The notes: a model not told the origin generated them from the letters alone. 64,000 nt of DNA from Melitaea cinxia (GCF_905220565.1 NC_059395.1:11511289-11575288); one strand, 5' to 3'; numbered from the stretch's first letter, positions 25,340 to 38,155 are shown. A program made the numbers and translations.

Positions 25340-25775
25340 TTGTGTTTGCAGGCAAACGAAGAAAAACCGACTTCAATTATATCGACAAGTAATACAACGT
25401 AGGTAGACGAAAAAATAGTCAAGTTAATACGCATTATCAAAGATTACTCCCAAAGTTGTAATCAGATCTCGATAAAATTTAAATGTGACCACTTGATAAA
25501 CATCGGCTTTCGACTCAATTAAAAATAATCAACATCGGTGCACCCAGTTAAAAGTTATGCGGATTTTCGAGAGTTTGCCTCGATTTCTCTGGGATCCCAT
25601 CATCAGATCCTGGTTTTCTTATCATGGTACCAAACTAGAGATATCTCCTTTCCAACAAAAAAAGATATGTCAAAATCGGTTCATAAACGACGGAGTTATC
25701 ACCGAACATACATAACAATATATATATGAACGGTCGAATTGAGTAACCATCTCTTTTTTTGAAGTCGGTTAAAAA
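25340..25775 (+). repeat. Dispersed repeat with ACCGACTTCAA ends (most complete copy)
   Basis: Begins near AACCGACTTCAATTATATCG and ends CTTTTTTTGAAGTCGGTT, so the ends are inverted copies of AACCGACTTCAA. The body is shared with 9470-9850, 28730-30662 (interrupted) and 37822-38155. No coding capacity. It is a likely non-autonomous element; the superfamily is unknown. Confidence 0.7.
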
Positions 25776-26128
25776 GTACGAAAAAACAATGACATACGCA
25801 CATATCTACGCGGACAAAACATGCGCGTCTTAATAGGATTACGGTGTTTACCTATTATTATATGTATGTATACGCACGAGTATATACATATATTATGTGT
25901 GTATTATATAAACACTGTATCTTAGGTCTTGGTAAACAACACGCGAAAATGTATTTGTTACTAATTTAAAAATGTTTCCGCATTCATAATTATTGAGAAA
26001 ACATTTATTTTTTTATTCTTTATTCATTTTAATTATATGTATATGTTTTTATATAAAACTATTTATATAATTGTTATTTAACAGGTGAATAAAGTTTTAT
26101 AAAAATACCACTTGCAAATATGTGCAAA

Positions 26129-26164
<36 letters not shown>
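26129..26164. repeat. (AAT)12 microsatellite
   Basis: About twelve uninterrupted trinucleotide units. Confidence 0.9.
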
Positions 26165-26380
26165 CTATTCTAGAGCTCAGTCTCTCTGACCTCTTTGCTT
26201 ATTGTAATAAGTTTTTTAATCTGAACTAGTATGTTAATTTATTTGAATATGCATTTCGGATAAGCACTTACAGCATAAAATGCTAAGAAAATATATTAAT
26301 CGTAATTTCTATCTGAATTTATTATATTATGGTACGAGTTAATCTTTTTTCACGAAGGCTGTTTCAAATATTTATATTGT

Positions 26381-26702
26381 ACTAGCTGATCCGGCAAACG
26401 TTGTCTTGCCACTAAACGCCATTTAAAAAATAGGGGTTGGTGGTAGAAGTGTGAAAATTTAGGGCTGTATGTATTTTTTAACGCCAAATCATAATAAAAT
26501 AAAAAATAAATAATTTATCTATAAATTAAAAAAAATTGGGGTGAACTACCCTTAACATTTAGGGGGATGAAAAATAGATGTTGTTCGATTTTCAGACCCA
26601 CCGACAATTCGATATGCACACAAAATTTCATGAGAATCGGTCAAGCCGTTTCGGAGGAGTTTAACTACAAACACCGCGACACGAGAATTTTATATATTAG
26701 AT
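26381..26702 (+). repeat. 'ACTAGCTGACCC' repeat, longest copy
   Basis: ACTAGCTGATCCGGCAAACG to CACGAGAATTTTATATATTA. Contains GAATCGGTCAAGCCGTTTCG, shared with the other members. Confidence 0.65.
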
Positions 26703-27068
26703 TTATATAAGCACTACTTTGATAATAGAATAAAAATAAAATATGGTTTATTTAATAAGGTGATATATGAAAAAAAAGCAATTTTGTATCTGTGAATTTC
26801 TAAAAACTAAGTATTATTTTTTATGACTACATCAGCTAATAAATTGTTCTACTTCATATAAAAACATATTTATTAACACATTTTCATTTATAACTCGCTG
26901 ATTAATTTTTGGAAAAAAATAGCAACCAAACAAAAGGTAATTTAATGATCTCGTTTATTGATTTAAATAATGTTAAGGCTCCGGTTAATGCCGGATTTGG
27001 TTAGACGCATCGTTACTATGCGTTTAATTCATTGGACAACACTGCAAATGATCTGTCATTATATCATT

Positions 27069-27390
27069 ACAGCCTATACAATCCACTGCTGGATATAGGC
27101 CTCCACAAGTTTACGCCAAAAATAACGTGAACTCGTGTGTTTTGCCCATAGTCACCACGCTGGGCAGGCGGGTTGGTGACCGCAGTGCTGGCTTTGTCGC
27201 ACCGAAGACGCTGCTGCCCGTCTTCGGCCTGTGTATTTCAAAGCTAGCAGTTGGATGGTTATCCCGCCACCGGTCGGCTTTTTAAGTTCCAATGTGGTAG
27301 TGGAACTGTGTTATCCCTTAGTCGCCTCTTACGACACCCACGGGAAGAGAGGGGGTGGCTAAATTCTTTAGTACCGTAGCCACACAGTAC
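27069..27390 (+). repeat. 322-bp dispersed repeat, copy A
   Basis: Begins ACAGCCTATACAATCCACTG and ends GTAGCCACACAGTAC. The copy at 38184-38505 has exactly the same length and differs at only about a dozen positions. Parts look like a LINE 3' UTR (CTGCTGGATATAGGCCTCC). No long ORF. Confidence 0.8.
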
Positions 27391-28087
27391 ATACTACACA
27401 CTGTCATTATAAGGTAACTGATTTTTGAAAAGTCCACAAAAGTAAAAAGAGTGTATATTCGTCATTGCCTTTTATATATGACTAATTTCGATATTTCTGA
27501 CATGGACAGTTTCTCATTTTAATGTGTATTTAAAGAAAAAAATAAATTGTTTAGCTATTCTAGTCATCATTTGCAAATAAAGCTATTTGTATCTCGTTGT
27601 GTAAGATAAGATCAACATCGTAAACTTTTAATACTCAACGCTAGGTTATCCCCATAATGTAGGAAATTTTTAGCACTAAATACATGCCTACACGGATGGT
27701 AAAGAAAGGCTCGAACGGAGAAAAAAGTACGTCGGTTTTTCCAAGGACAACAAAGAAATAACTGACCATAAACTTTAATTGCGAGTAGGTATTAAGAAAT
27801 TATAGCTTTTTTATAAAATTTTATTTCAAACTTCCAATGTTTTAAATAAACATTTAATTATTGTATTAGTTTAGCAGTAACTTAAAACAATAAATTTCGT
27901 TAGGCGAAAGAGCCAAAAAATTCATTGACAACGATAGATAGAGAGAGAAAGAGAGCAAATAAATTTAAATGAGCAATAATTACATTTGGCCCTAATTGCA
28001 TTTATTTGTATATTTTACCAAAACGTGGTCAAATATGTGTCATTAGCTTCTTCATACAACTTACAATTATTATATTCCATGTCTTAA

Positions 28088-28112
28088 TTTTTTTTTTTTT
28101 TTTTTTTTTTTT
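28088..28112. repeat. T25 homopolymer
   Basis: Uninterrupted T run; no retroelement body was recognised beside it. Confidence 0.9.
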
Positions 28113-28729
28113 AATATTCACCTGAATTGTTTTATTATGTTTTAATTGTAAAGTCGCGATAATTTTGAGATACACGATAACTTATTTTCATTAATATGTG
28201 TTGAACTTCATTTATATTCTATCTAAAAATACCAATATCTAAAAGCACATAAATCTCAATTAATATTATCCATAAATAAGTCACATAACTCAATTCGTAC
28301 AAGAGTTAAACTTGTATCTTTTGGGAACAATGGACTCTCCTGTAGTTTATAGCTGCCTTCACGTAAATGGAACGAATAGTAACATTTACTGTTATTAAGA
28401 AATAGAATGTAACATAAGCGAATAAAATACAATTAGATCACGAGATGTTAGTGGCTGAACACAGTATATCTTGAAGTACCGATCTATGTAAATGGTTTGC
28501 TGGGACATTAAAAGCGGTGCATCGATAATGGTCAGCCGTCGCGCTGTTTGCCATCTCAAGGTTCTCAGTGAAAGGATACGTGAATCTGGATCATCCCGCA
28601 TCTTAAGCTATGAAACTTATGATCGAACAACTTGAAATATCTATTTTTTTTTAAAGTTATCGCTATTTTTTTTAACACTATCTACTTCAGCCATTCACAT
28701 GACTTTTAATGGATTTATGATAATTTTTT

Positions 28730-28797
28730 TTAATCAACTCCAAAAAAGAAGGAGGTTACTCAATTCGACCGTATATATATACATATACAGGGTTACA
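28730..28797 (-). repeat. 'ACCGACTTCAA' repeat, part beyond the nested transposon
   Basis: Minus strand reads CGGTCGAATTGAGTAACC then TTTTTTGGAGTTGATTA, matching the 3' end of the copy at 25340-25775. The repeat continues at 30410 on the other side of the 1.6-kb element, showing that the element inserted into it. Confidence 0.7.
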
Positions 28798-30409
28798 GGA
28801 AAAGTCGACCTACATCCGTTAAGGGCGTATAGTACACACCATTTCTGAATGATTTCACTATGGAACCCCCCATCCTAAACTTAACCGTTTTCGAGATATT
28901 CGAGTTTTAATTTTTTTTATGAAAATGCCCAATTTTTCGGCTATTGAATTGAATATTTTAAATTTTTTTGACTCTTATGATTATTTTTTTGGTTTTTTAC
29001 ATGAAGAATGAGATGCTTAATGACCTTAATGACTAAAATTGCACGTAAGTTAACTAAATAGGTCGTTGTAGACGATCGAAAGTTAAGAAAATAAGTACAA
29101 ATTATAAAAAAATATTTTTCTTTTCTGGATATCTCAAAAAATTATTATGGCACTTGCTCTGCAGATATGCTTAGGAACATCTACATTTTATCAGCTATCC
29201 AATGAGGTATAACAACCAAGGGTTGTATTTAAACTCATAGAAAAAAACATAGTTGAAAAGGTTCAGGTAATAGGTCTAACGGGTCGGCTATTGTCCTTCA
29301 AGTTAATCCGGTGCATGTGAGCGAGACAACTTAAGATTTATGCAGGTGAGAGTGAGAAAAATAATGTGCAAAAACAAGATCTGAATGGTGATACTTATGA
29401 AAATTTCTTAAGAGGTGACTTAGGTGACCTTCTAGATGATCTCCCATTAAAATTACTGCGGGACATGTGGTTTCAACATGATGGCTGCCCTGCTCATTTC
29501 AGAAGAAGCGTTAGGGAATGGTTGGACATCTAACTATCCTAACAAATGGATTGGACGAGGTGGGCCTTTACCCTGGCCAGCCAGATGTCCCGACCTGACC
29601 CCCATAGATTTTTATGTATGGGGGCACATGAAGAGCCTCGTTTACAGTGAGCCCAACCCCATATCGTCAGTGGAAGTTCTCATAAGACGACATAAGAAGA
29701 ACATTAACCATTGGTGTAGTGAAAAGTGGACTACGTGAAAAAATGAGAAAATGTGTGCGAAATAGAGGTGGACACGTGGAACATGAACTTCAAAAACATT
29801 AGGTGAATAAATGTTATTTTGAACTGATTTATTGTTTCATTTAGCTTACTACAATCACCGACGATCTTGTAATGATGATGATGCTGAACATAAGTCAAAT
29901 TAATTAAATAAGCGCTATTTATTCTGACTGCCATGTAGCCTTAGAAACTAAGTTTCACCTTTGAGGTTAATAAATACCCTAGAGTGTTATACCTCATTGG
30001 ATAGCTGATAAAATTTAAATGTTTTTAAGCACATCTGCAGAGCAAGTGCCATAATAATTTTTTGAGATATCCAGAAAAGAAAAATATTTTTTTATAATTT
30101 GTACTTATTTTCTTAAGTTTCGATCGTTTACAACGACCTATTAATTAACTTACGTGCAATTTTAGCCATTGAGGTCATTAAGCATCTCATTCTTCATGTA
30201 AAAAACCAAAAAAATAATCATAAGAGTCAAAAAAATTCAAAATATTCAGTTCAATAGCCGAAAAATTGGGCATTTTCATAAAAAAATTAAAACTCGAATT
30301 TCTTGAAAACGGTTAAGTTTAGGATGGGGGGTTCCATAGTGAAATCATTCAGAAATGATGTGTACTACACGCCCTTAACGGATCTAGGTCGACTTTTCCT
30401 GTAACCCTG
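28798..30409 (+). mobile_element. Tc1/mariner-like element with very long terminal inverted repeats, 1,612 bp
   Basis: Starts CAGGGTTACAGGAAAAGTCG and ends with the complement; TA flanks both ends (28796-28797, 30410-30411). The left arm (28798-29214) and right arm (29985-30409) are inverted copies over more than 410 bases with scattered differences. Between them the plus strand holds a transposase remnant: GDTYENFLRGDLGDLLDDLP, MWFQHDGCPAHFRRSVREWL, then after a frameshift RGGPLPWPARCPDLTPIDFY and VWGHMKSLVY. These carry the second (QHDG) and third (PDLTP) catalytic positions. The N-terminal half is missing. Confidence 0.87.
29380..29740 (+). pseudogene. Tc1/mariner-like transposase remnant (C-terminal half)
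   Basis: Contains the QHDGCPAHFRR block and, one frame over, PWPARCPDLTPIDFYVWGH. The DNA-binding domain and first catalytic Asp are absent. A one-base frameshift after REWLDI breaks the ORF. It is most similar in wording to the insect transposases that occur in elements with long inverted arms. Confidence 0.8.
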
Positions 30410-30662
30410 TATATGTTTTTATAACTTTGTCGTTTTGAACCGATTTTGGTGATTCTTTTTTTGATGGAAAGGAGATATGCTAAGGGTGGTACCATGATAA
30501 CAAAAACCAGTATCTGATTATGGCATCCTAGAGAAATCGAGGCAAACATTCGAAAATTGTAGTGGTGACTAGTGCTTTTGTTAATTTTTTTCGTCTACTT
30601 AAGTTGTATTGCTTGTCTATGTAATTGAAGTCGGTTTTTTTCCTTTGCTAGCAAATACAATT
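30410..30662 (-). repeat. 'ACCGACTTCAA' repeat, main part beside the nested transposon
   Basis: The minus strand starts with AAACCGACTTCAATTACAT and continues through GCCTCGATTTCTCTAGGATG and TACTGGTTTTTGTTATCATG, as in the copies at 9470, 25340 and 37822. An internal part is deleted compared with the 25340 copy. Confidence 0.7.
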
Positions 30663-32927
30663 ATTTGACTGTCTAAAAGATTAATTTAATTTAAATTAAA
30701 TAATAAACATACAAGCACTTTAAATTTCAATATTCTGTGGGTGTCTTTTACTTACAGCCTATTTATACCTATATATTATAACCTATTACAGCACTAAAAT
30801 TTTCATTAGTTGATGGGATATATTGCAAGTTCTTATAAGGCGGACTAAACATCGACACCGTCACGGAATATGCAAATGGTACTAAACTGCTGTGTTACGA
30901 AACATCACCGACCGATAGACGAGATAATACCTATAAATAAGGACAAACTCTTAATGGCGAAATAAGCTGATGGTGTGAGATCACGATTTGAAAATTATTA
31001 GGCGAAGCAATTTTCCCAACAAAAGTACTGTATTTGATTAGTTACTATGGTCGCGTATAATAATAAAGCTTGCCTATATATAAACTTTTAAGATTATTCA
31101 CCAACGTAAATGATATATATTGACGTGTTTTATACTAAAATAAACTATTGCCTTGAAGCAAATATAATCGTTTAAATACTTGTCTTGTTAAATAATTTAC
31201 TGTCGGCACATTTTACTTGTTTAGTTATATGCCGATCTGTGTGTACGCTACTACTTTAAGCATTCAGTGAACATATATTTAACTTCCCCGAGTAAAATGC
31301 CTTATTTAACTTTCAAATGTGTGCAATATGGAAATCTAGTCTACGAATATATTTATATGGATCTCGAACCTTTTTCTAGTGCCTATTGAGTTAAAATAGC
31401 GGAGCGAAGCAAGTAGCATAAATGTCGTCTGAAAAGTATCATTTAAAACAAGTAGGACCAAGCGAGTCTTCTAGTAGTTTATACTTATATTAAGCTATAT
31501 CGTTATTAGTATCTTGATTTGACATTTGTTAAAATAGTGACCGATCAGCTAATAACTGTTATTATACAAAAAGATAATATTTTTTTAGTATGGCATGGTA
31601 ATCTAGCAAATTTTTGTGTTAATTTCAAAACCTTTTATTATTATATTTTTTACAACATTTTGTTTTGGATTGAAAATATATAAAAATAAAATGCGCTAAT
31701 AATTTCGTATTAATCCCTAAATGGTCATTCCGTAATAAAATTCGGCAATTATATCGAAATCCTTATCGTCTCATTGTAATGACCAGCTATGAAATTTTAA
31801 AGTAACGCAATTACCTTAAAGATTACCAAAGCAATTAAAAATTTGTCAGCTATTTAGTTGTTAACGTTTGCTGCACGTTAACACTTTCATTTCTGCTTAA
31901 TCTTTTACCGCAACATTATTATGTATTCCTCGATTATCTTCCCACCTGTCAATATACATGACGCGGATTTGCTTCTGTAGCTACATTTGATTAACTGGGC
32001 ATCACAATAACAAGCTAACTTCCAATTAGAAATACTTTTAATTTCCTTAACAAAAGAACATTTGTGTCATAACGTCGTATTCCTGACTCTTGTTGAGTCA
32101 TGGATTAATGTTTTGTAAATTGATAGTTTTAGCAGGCTTTGAAACATCGCATTGTACAGATGACTGTAATTGACTATCTAAATGAATTTCTATAGTCAAT
32201 GTTTTGAATGTAAGATTAAATAGAAGTGTATGTGTTGAAAATATTGTAATACAGAAATTGAAATACAAGTTTCGATAATATTTACATTAATGTGACAGTG
32301 TAAAATTATTTGTAATTTAATAGTTTAGTAATTAGTTAAAAAAAAACGACATTTTCTAAAAATAAATCTTAGCTATTATATATCGATTTATCGCCCCCCA
32401 AATCCCCTGCATACTAAATTTCATGAAAATCGTTGGAGCCGTTTCCGAGATTCAAATTATATATGTATATACAAGAATTGCTCGTTTAATAATATTAGAT
32501 TTTAACAAAATATTTTATAATAGCATAGTCACCTTAGATTATAAATTCGTTTACAGTTTGAATTCATATATTCACTTTACGACAGATTTAAGATAGTTTT
32601 GACGGTTTACTGATGTCAAAATAAAAAATAAAAAATCTTGTGTCGTGTGTGCACTTTAAATTATTAATGTTACATTAACGCGGAAGTTTTATGAAGCCGT
32701 AGTTGTAAACGAGTCAAGTTTTTTATTGAAAGTACTAATGTCCTTGATGCAACAGGTAATGTTTCATGTAAAAATGTAATAAAATGTGTAACTTTCTCAC
32801 TTCATACTGACCCTAATAGAAATTAAAGTGTCACTAATAAAACGAAGTCAGACAAAACACGCATTTCGCAAATTTAAAATAATAAAACTAACTGTTCTTA
32901 TATTTTTTGGAAGCACAAACATAATAA
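30663..32927. other. No gene recognised
   Basis: AT-rich DNA with one repeat fragment at 32395-32508. Confidence 0.5.
32395..32508 (+). repeat. 'ACTAGCTGACCC'-type repeat, 3' fragment
   Basis: TTTCATGAAAATCGTTGGAG CCGTTT (split for length) and the tail GTATATACAAGAATTGCTCG match the 3' half of this repeat group. Confidence 0.4.
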
Positions 32928-33128
32928 ATCTTATATATAATGCCGTGTCACTAGCGACAATACTCCTCCAAAACGGCTGGACCGATTTTTATGAAATTTT
33001 GTGTGCTTTTATTGGGTAGGTCTGAGCATCGGCCAACATCTATTTTTCATTCACCTAAGTTATAAGTTGGGGATTAAGGGGGCTAATAACATATATATAG
33101 CAAAACAACGTTTGCAGGGTCAGCTAGT
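32928..33128 (-). repeat. 'ACTAGCTGACCC' repeat, minus copy
   Basis: The reverse reads ACTAGCTGACCCTGCAAACG, TTGTTTTGCTATATATATGT and CGGTCCAGCCGTTTTGGAGG. Closest to the 17243 copy. Confidence 0.6.
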
Positions 33129-33140
33129 AATTATATGATA

Positions 33141-33367
33141 ACTAGCGGATCCAGCAGACGTTGTCCAGCTCGGAAAACAGCTACCGAATTCAATTGCTTA
33201 CACACCGAAAGCAGCGCCACCTACCGGATCAAATTGAGATAAAAACTACCCTATCTCCCAAGTTGGACCAAATTACAGATGCGTATAAAATTTAATAAAA
33301 ATTGGTTCAGTAGTTTCGGAGTATATCTGGAAAATACATCGTGACACGATTTTTTTTTATGTATAGA
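33141..33367 (+). repeat. 'ACTAGC' group repeat (third subfamily)
   Basis: ACTAGCGGATCCAGCAGACG, AGCGCCACCTACCGGATCAA and GGTTCAGTAGTTTCGGAGTA, ending at a T run and GTATAGATG. Confidence 0.5.
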
Positions 33368-33425
33368 TGAACACCTAAATATGTAACGCGTAAATTTTAA
33401 AAATATAACTACATTTATTGGAAAC

Positions 33426-34020
33426 TAGCTGCTGCCCGCGACGTCGTCTGCGTGAACAGCACCAAAAATACCTACGATTATACCTTTTAAAATAACATTC
33501 ATTTACCCGTTTCTTCTTGACATTTAATATCTACAGAAAAATCTCATAGATGGCGCTGCTTTAAAAATGTCTTGTCTACTTATATTCATTTAATTATGTT
33601 TATCGGCTTAGTTACTTAAATTGCGTGATTATTATAGTGTGGAGCTAGCTTATATAGCATGGTTATTAACATAATAACAACAACATTCAAACATGCGTCG
33701 TTAGATTACACGTTGTTACAGAATACGTTGAAGAAATAAAGGTTCACTGCTCGTTCCCCGTAGGTGATAGCGTGATAATTTGTAGCCTATACGTTGACCC
33801 GACTTCTTAATAATATTCGTGCTAAATTTGAAGTAAATCCATGCAGTACTTTTTGAGATTATCCCGGACATACATTCAGACAAACAGACAAACAGACAAA
33901 AATTCTAAAAACTATGTTTTTGGCTTCGGTATCGATTGTAGATCACACCCCAAGTATTCTTTTAAAAAGATATTCAATGTACAGTTTTGACTTTCCTACC
34001 ATTTTATTATATGTATAGAT
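33426..34020 (+). repeat. 'ACTAGCTGCTGCCCGCG' dispersed repeat
   Basis: Starts ACTAGCTGCTGCCCGCGACG and ends TTTTATTATATGTATAGAT, with a (CAAACAGA)n patch. Its last 230 bases recur reversed at 51733-51957. Confidence 0.6.
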
Positions 34021-34439
34021 TTATACTTTTAATAAGATTGTAACGAAACATTGTATTCTATACATTGTAGTTAGTTTGAAAAAATTTTTTCTAAGGTATG
34101 CTATAGTTGATACTGAAGTGAAAACTCAGCTTTTTTATTTTTGTTGGTAACATAAAAATAAATGCAATAAATGCCGTAAGTTGAACGCCCATAACTTTTT
34201 CAAATGTTAATGAAATTAGGCATAGTTCAAACTACTCACTTGGACTCAAGTCTAAACTCAGAGATGTATGGTTATGTATGGTTCCTACGCAATAGAGCTG
34301 AACATTGAAATGTGTCATAGTGAACAAAGTTTCGGGTACAGCTTGTTTTACAATGACACTGTAAACGCTGTCTTAATACAAGCATGAAATAAGTCACAGT
34401 TGAAATTAAAAAAAAAATTAAAATTTATAAATACCCATT

Positions 34440-34690
34440 AATATAAAATTACACGTTGATATCGTCGGTACAAGGGAGCACCGAATAACAGTGATTAAAT
34501 ACTAAGAGAGTGAAGGTAGGTTCGCACGAAACATCAAGAGCAAACCGGATCCAAATCGGGGGAGCGTTTTCTGTAACTGGAGCAGACGGCCGTCTCAAAT
34601 ATCGCCCCTTATGTCGATAATAAGATTTTCTTTTCAACGCGGCAACGCTGCAATTTCTCTTTTTTGTAAGTGCACCTGCGATGTAGGACA
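34440..34690. other. Unassigned GC-richer patch
   Basis: Contains an 80-codon minus-strand frame without recognisable domains (CTTGTACCGACGATATC region reversed at its end). It may be repeat-derived; I could not match it to anything else in the window. Confidence 0.2.
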
Positions 34691-35629
34691 ATCATGACTT
34701 TTTGACACAGCATCGTGATTGATCGTTATCGCTCTAATCGCACTCTATAAATATTTCGTAAGGAGGTGAAAATTTACCGTTGTCGATATAAACGATGGTT
34801 ATTTTATAACAATAAAAGCAATTAAGCTCAGTGTCATCTGTACTGTAAGAAAGTTCATTAATTCATTTGTGATACAAACAAGTATAGAAAGAAAATTCGT
34901 TCAAAGACAACCAGCAATAGACATCGAGTCGTATGTCTTAACGATGTTATAATATGAAAATAAGTACAATAATGGTTCCTGGTGTAAATATAGTAAATAT
35001 CACAGGAAGTTTATTTAACGAGTCATAGCATAATATTCATTTATGTCGATACATACATAGTAGTTAGTATAGTCACTGAATGCCAGTTGCGGACAGGCCG
35101 CTAGACGCGTGGGAAACTCGAGCAGTGGTACTGTTAAATGTACTCAACCATATTTTACGTCAGAATTCGACGCAGTCCAGTTACCAAACGATCGCGTAAG
35201 AAATCCACGCCATTAAAGACGCGAATAGATTGTACATCCTTGCGAAGTCGTCACTTACTGCCCTGCTCTTACATTTATAGAAACTGTAGAACTGGAAGAA
35301 TCTAATATGCTAATTATATATATTCAAATCCTTAAATGCTATCTTGCGTCTGCCTTAAATTGCTGCTATGTCGTACTTTGACAAACAAACTGATTCGAAT
35401 AACTAAATAGAATTTACTAATTATAATTATAGAAATAAATATTAGAAAGTAAAGGTTTTTAGAATTAATTCGTATATGGTATAATAATAATGTTATTCTT
35501 TCCATGTTTAATACTAGGACAAGTATTTATCTATTATGCCTTTACTTAATTTTCCAGGACTAATTATATTATAGGTATTCTACTATATTATTATTTAGTT
35601 ATACGTCAAAATTTATATATTAATCTAGG

Positions 35630-35858
35630 ATACGAACTAGACATGACTTTCACCCATCTCCTTAATGGATAAAAATTAAATAAAGATTTTCTTTAGTGTG
35701 TGAAAGATAAATTGCAAGAAGTTGTCTGGAAAATTCCTGGCCAGGCTATATTATACTAGGCCACTGCCATTCAAACCAGACTTTTAGCAGGTAACCCTAT
35801 GTCATTGTGTTTGCAATGAAACAGCACTCATTTTGATGTAAGATTTATATATTAAACA
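35630..35858 (-). repeat. Dispersed repeat ('GTCTGGTTTGAATGG' family), minus copy
   Basis: The reverse complement matches 56798-57018 along its length: CATCAAAATGAGTGCTGTTT, ATGACATAGGGTTACC, GTCTGGTTTGAATGGC, TATAATATAGCCTGG and ATTTATCTTTCACA. No ORF. Confidence 0.65.
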
Positions 35859-36566
35859 TGTGGATAACTGAGATAATATATTATATACTGTTCTATTTGC
35901 CAATCCATTAGTTATGCCAGGAAAATAATAGACAACCCAACGTTTGTATTTTCTACTGCCTTCATACTATCGGTAGGTATTAAATTTATTATATAAACTC
36001 TAAATAAAACTTTAAATAAACTTAGATTGTTCAATTTTGAATCAAATGTAGCCTGGTAAGGATTTTTCAGGCAACCCTTTCGCGTTCTAATATACAAAAA
36101 TACTCATCATCCATGCAGATGGGTGAAGTTTGTCTTTTTTTCTTATCTCCTACAATAAGTTGAAATTTAATTTAACGTCAAGTTGATATGAAAAATAACA
36201 TAATTGCTATACATTTTAGTATGCCGGAAAAAAATATGTTTACCTTTTCACTTTTAATACTATTGAACTTTAAAACACTACAGTCGAAACAAAATCGTAC
36301 GAAACACGTGTGTAAGAAAGATCAAAGTTTACCACGCAAACGGTCATCTTCATTGAAATGTCAGAGGTGAGCAGCGCGTCCAAGTGTGCCGATCTCGACT
36401 GACAAGATGACGTTCTGGTATGCGCCAGCGCTCCATTTTAGTGCTCAACTCGTTTATTATTCATGGATCACAGGCAGTATTTTGTTATCATAGTCTTATT
36501 TTTGCATGTCCATCCAAATTAAACGTTCAAATGAAATAAAGTTTCCGTTGTTAGTTATTTGATACA

Positions 36567-36570
<4 letters not shown>

Positions 36571-36602
<32 letters not shown>
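36571..36602. repeat. (AT)16 microsatellite
   Basis: Uninterrupted AT dinucleotides. Confidence 0.95.
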
Positions 36603-36606
<4 letters not shown>

Positions 36607-36714
36607 CACTAGAGGAAGTAAGATATTGCATTTGTCACAACGCAATAGGTGCTTAATAACTCAAATAAATACTGGTGAGCTGTGACTCTTACATAAATCA
36701 AAATGACAACTGAA

Positions 36715-36940
36715 AATTTACTTGCCAATCACGCGCTTCGTGGCGCACCTGCGCGTGTACTTCGATGTCCCGTTTTCGAAAACGAACAGCTTCTCGAGTT
36801 GTTGTAAGACATGTCTATGTAAGAGCGCCAATTAAAACCGTCGCATTGTCGTCGAGCGCATATCGCGGTTGGAAATCACAGACCATAGCGAGCCCCACGG
36901 CCGCGCGCGGGCGACACTATCGCTCCCATCTAGATTATAC
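36715..36940 (+). promoter_or_regulatory. CpG-rich patch 5 kb upstream of the zinc-finger leader exon
   Basis: CACGCGCTTCGTGGCGCACC, GCATATCGCGGTTGG and CCACGGCCGCGCGCGGGCGA stand out from the AT-rich surroundings. Possible GT donors (TTGTTGTAAGA, CTATGTAAGA) are present. It is a candidate promoter or first non-coding exon for the zinc-finger gene; unproven. Confidence 0.25.
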
Positions 36941-37821
36941 CATTAATTGTTGCTTATTTTTGCAGTAAATAAATACAATACAATTTGTAGACATCATTCG
37001 ATCACTGTGAAAGATAAATTGGAGTTTTGTAGTATCGATTGGGGTTATACGGCTTCATTTTAATTAAGATAAGAGATACCTAGTTTTCCTAATTTACCAA
37101 TAGCCGAGTAATTTATTTAAAGTTAGATTGGGAGATAAATTATTACGAACTAGATTGCTGAGTTATGATTAAATTTACGTACAAGCTTGTTGGAGTCATA
37201 TTACTTGTTTACGGCTCTGATTACCCTTAACAAGTAATGCCTGATATCATGATACAGTCCTACAGATTTATTACTTTAAAATATATGCATTTTGATTATT
37301 AAAAAAAAAACAGCATCAAATATCTTAAGTATATGATTTTTTAGCTTATTCAAATTTGTATATATTATGTGTATTTTCGTCCGCTTGATTTTTAACTACC
37401 TGAATTTTTTTAATCAGTAATAGGGCAAATGTTAAGAATTTCTTAACGCTGTTCGTTTATTTATATTTTATGCCTTTTGCGACTGAGATTTTATTTTTAT
37501 GATATGAAAAAATAAATTACAGAAATTGTACATAAAGTGTAAAATAAAAAAAATGTGTGGAAATATTAAGAATCACAAGATGTATTGTAGGACAAGATGC
37601 CGTGCGCAGTATAACTTGTGTTGTATTTCGATATTTGACGTTTTATGATGCACTAGTCCTGAAGTAGGGCAGACAATCTCGATTTTAGAATCCGCCGAGA
37701 TTTCGCAATGTCGTAAATCCAGATACGTAAATTCTAATTGAAAATTAAGTAAATATTGCTAACTTCATCTCGTAATTATTTAGAGACATAAATATGCAGC
37801 ATAAATCACTTGTAATTAATA

Positions 37822-38155
37822 ATTGTGTTTGTTTGCAAACGAAAAAAAAACCGACTTTAGTTACATCGACAAGTACGCATTATCTATATATTAATATGTG
37901 AAATAAAAACTTTGTACCCCTTTTTACGAAAATCGCGCGGACGGAGAAGTATAAAATTTCGTACACATATAGTTTATGTAGAGAAGGAATGTAGAATGCT
38001 AATATATATTTTTAAATTATGTATAAAAATATATTAAATAATAAAAATATATTAATTATTGAAATCGGGCCACCCAGTCAATAGTTCTGAGGTAACACGC
38101 ATAAAAACACAGTCGAATTTAGAACCTTCTTCTTTTTTCGAAGTCGCTTTAAAAA
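37822..38155 (+). repeat. Dispersed repeat, 'ACCGACTTCAA' family, diverged copy
   Basis: Starts GTTTGCAAACGAAAAAAAAA CCGAC (split here for length) and ends TTTTTTCGAAGTCGCTTTAA. The internal sequence is largely different from the 25340 copy, so this may be a subfamily keeping only the ends. Confidence 0.55.

Larger units (their letters stand above)
34021..37821. other. No gene recognised
   Basis: Holds one dispersed repeat (35630-35858), an (AT)16 tract and CpG patches near 34450, 35090 and 36715. Short frames at 35912 and 36188 show no motif. Confidence 0.45.

Noticed and set aside
26129..26164. CRISPR-like regular repeats
   Set aside because: Simple trinucleotide tract; no spacer-repeat structure exists in the window.
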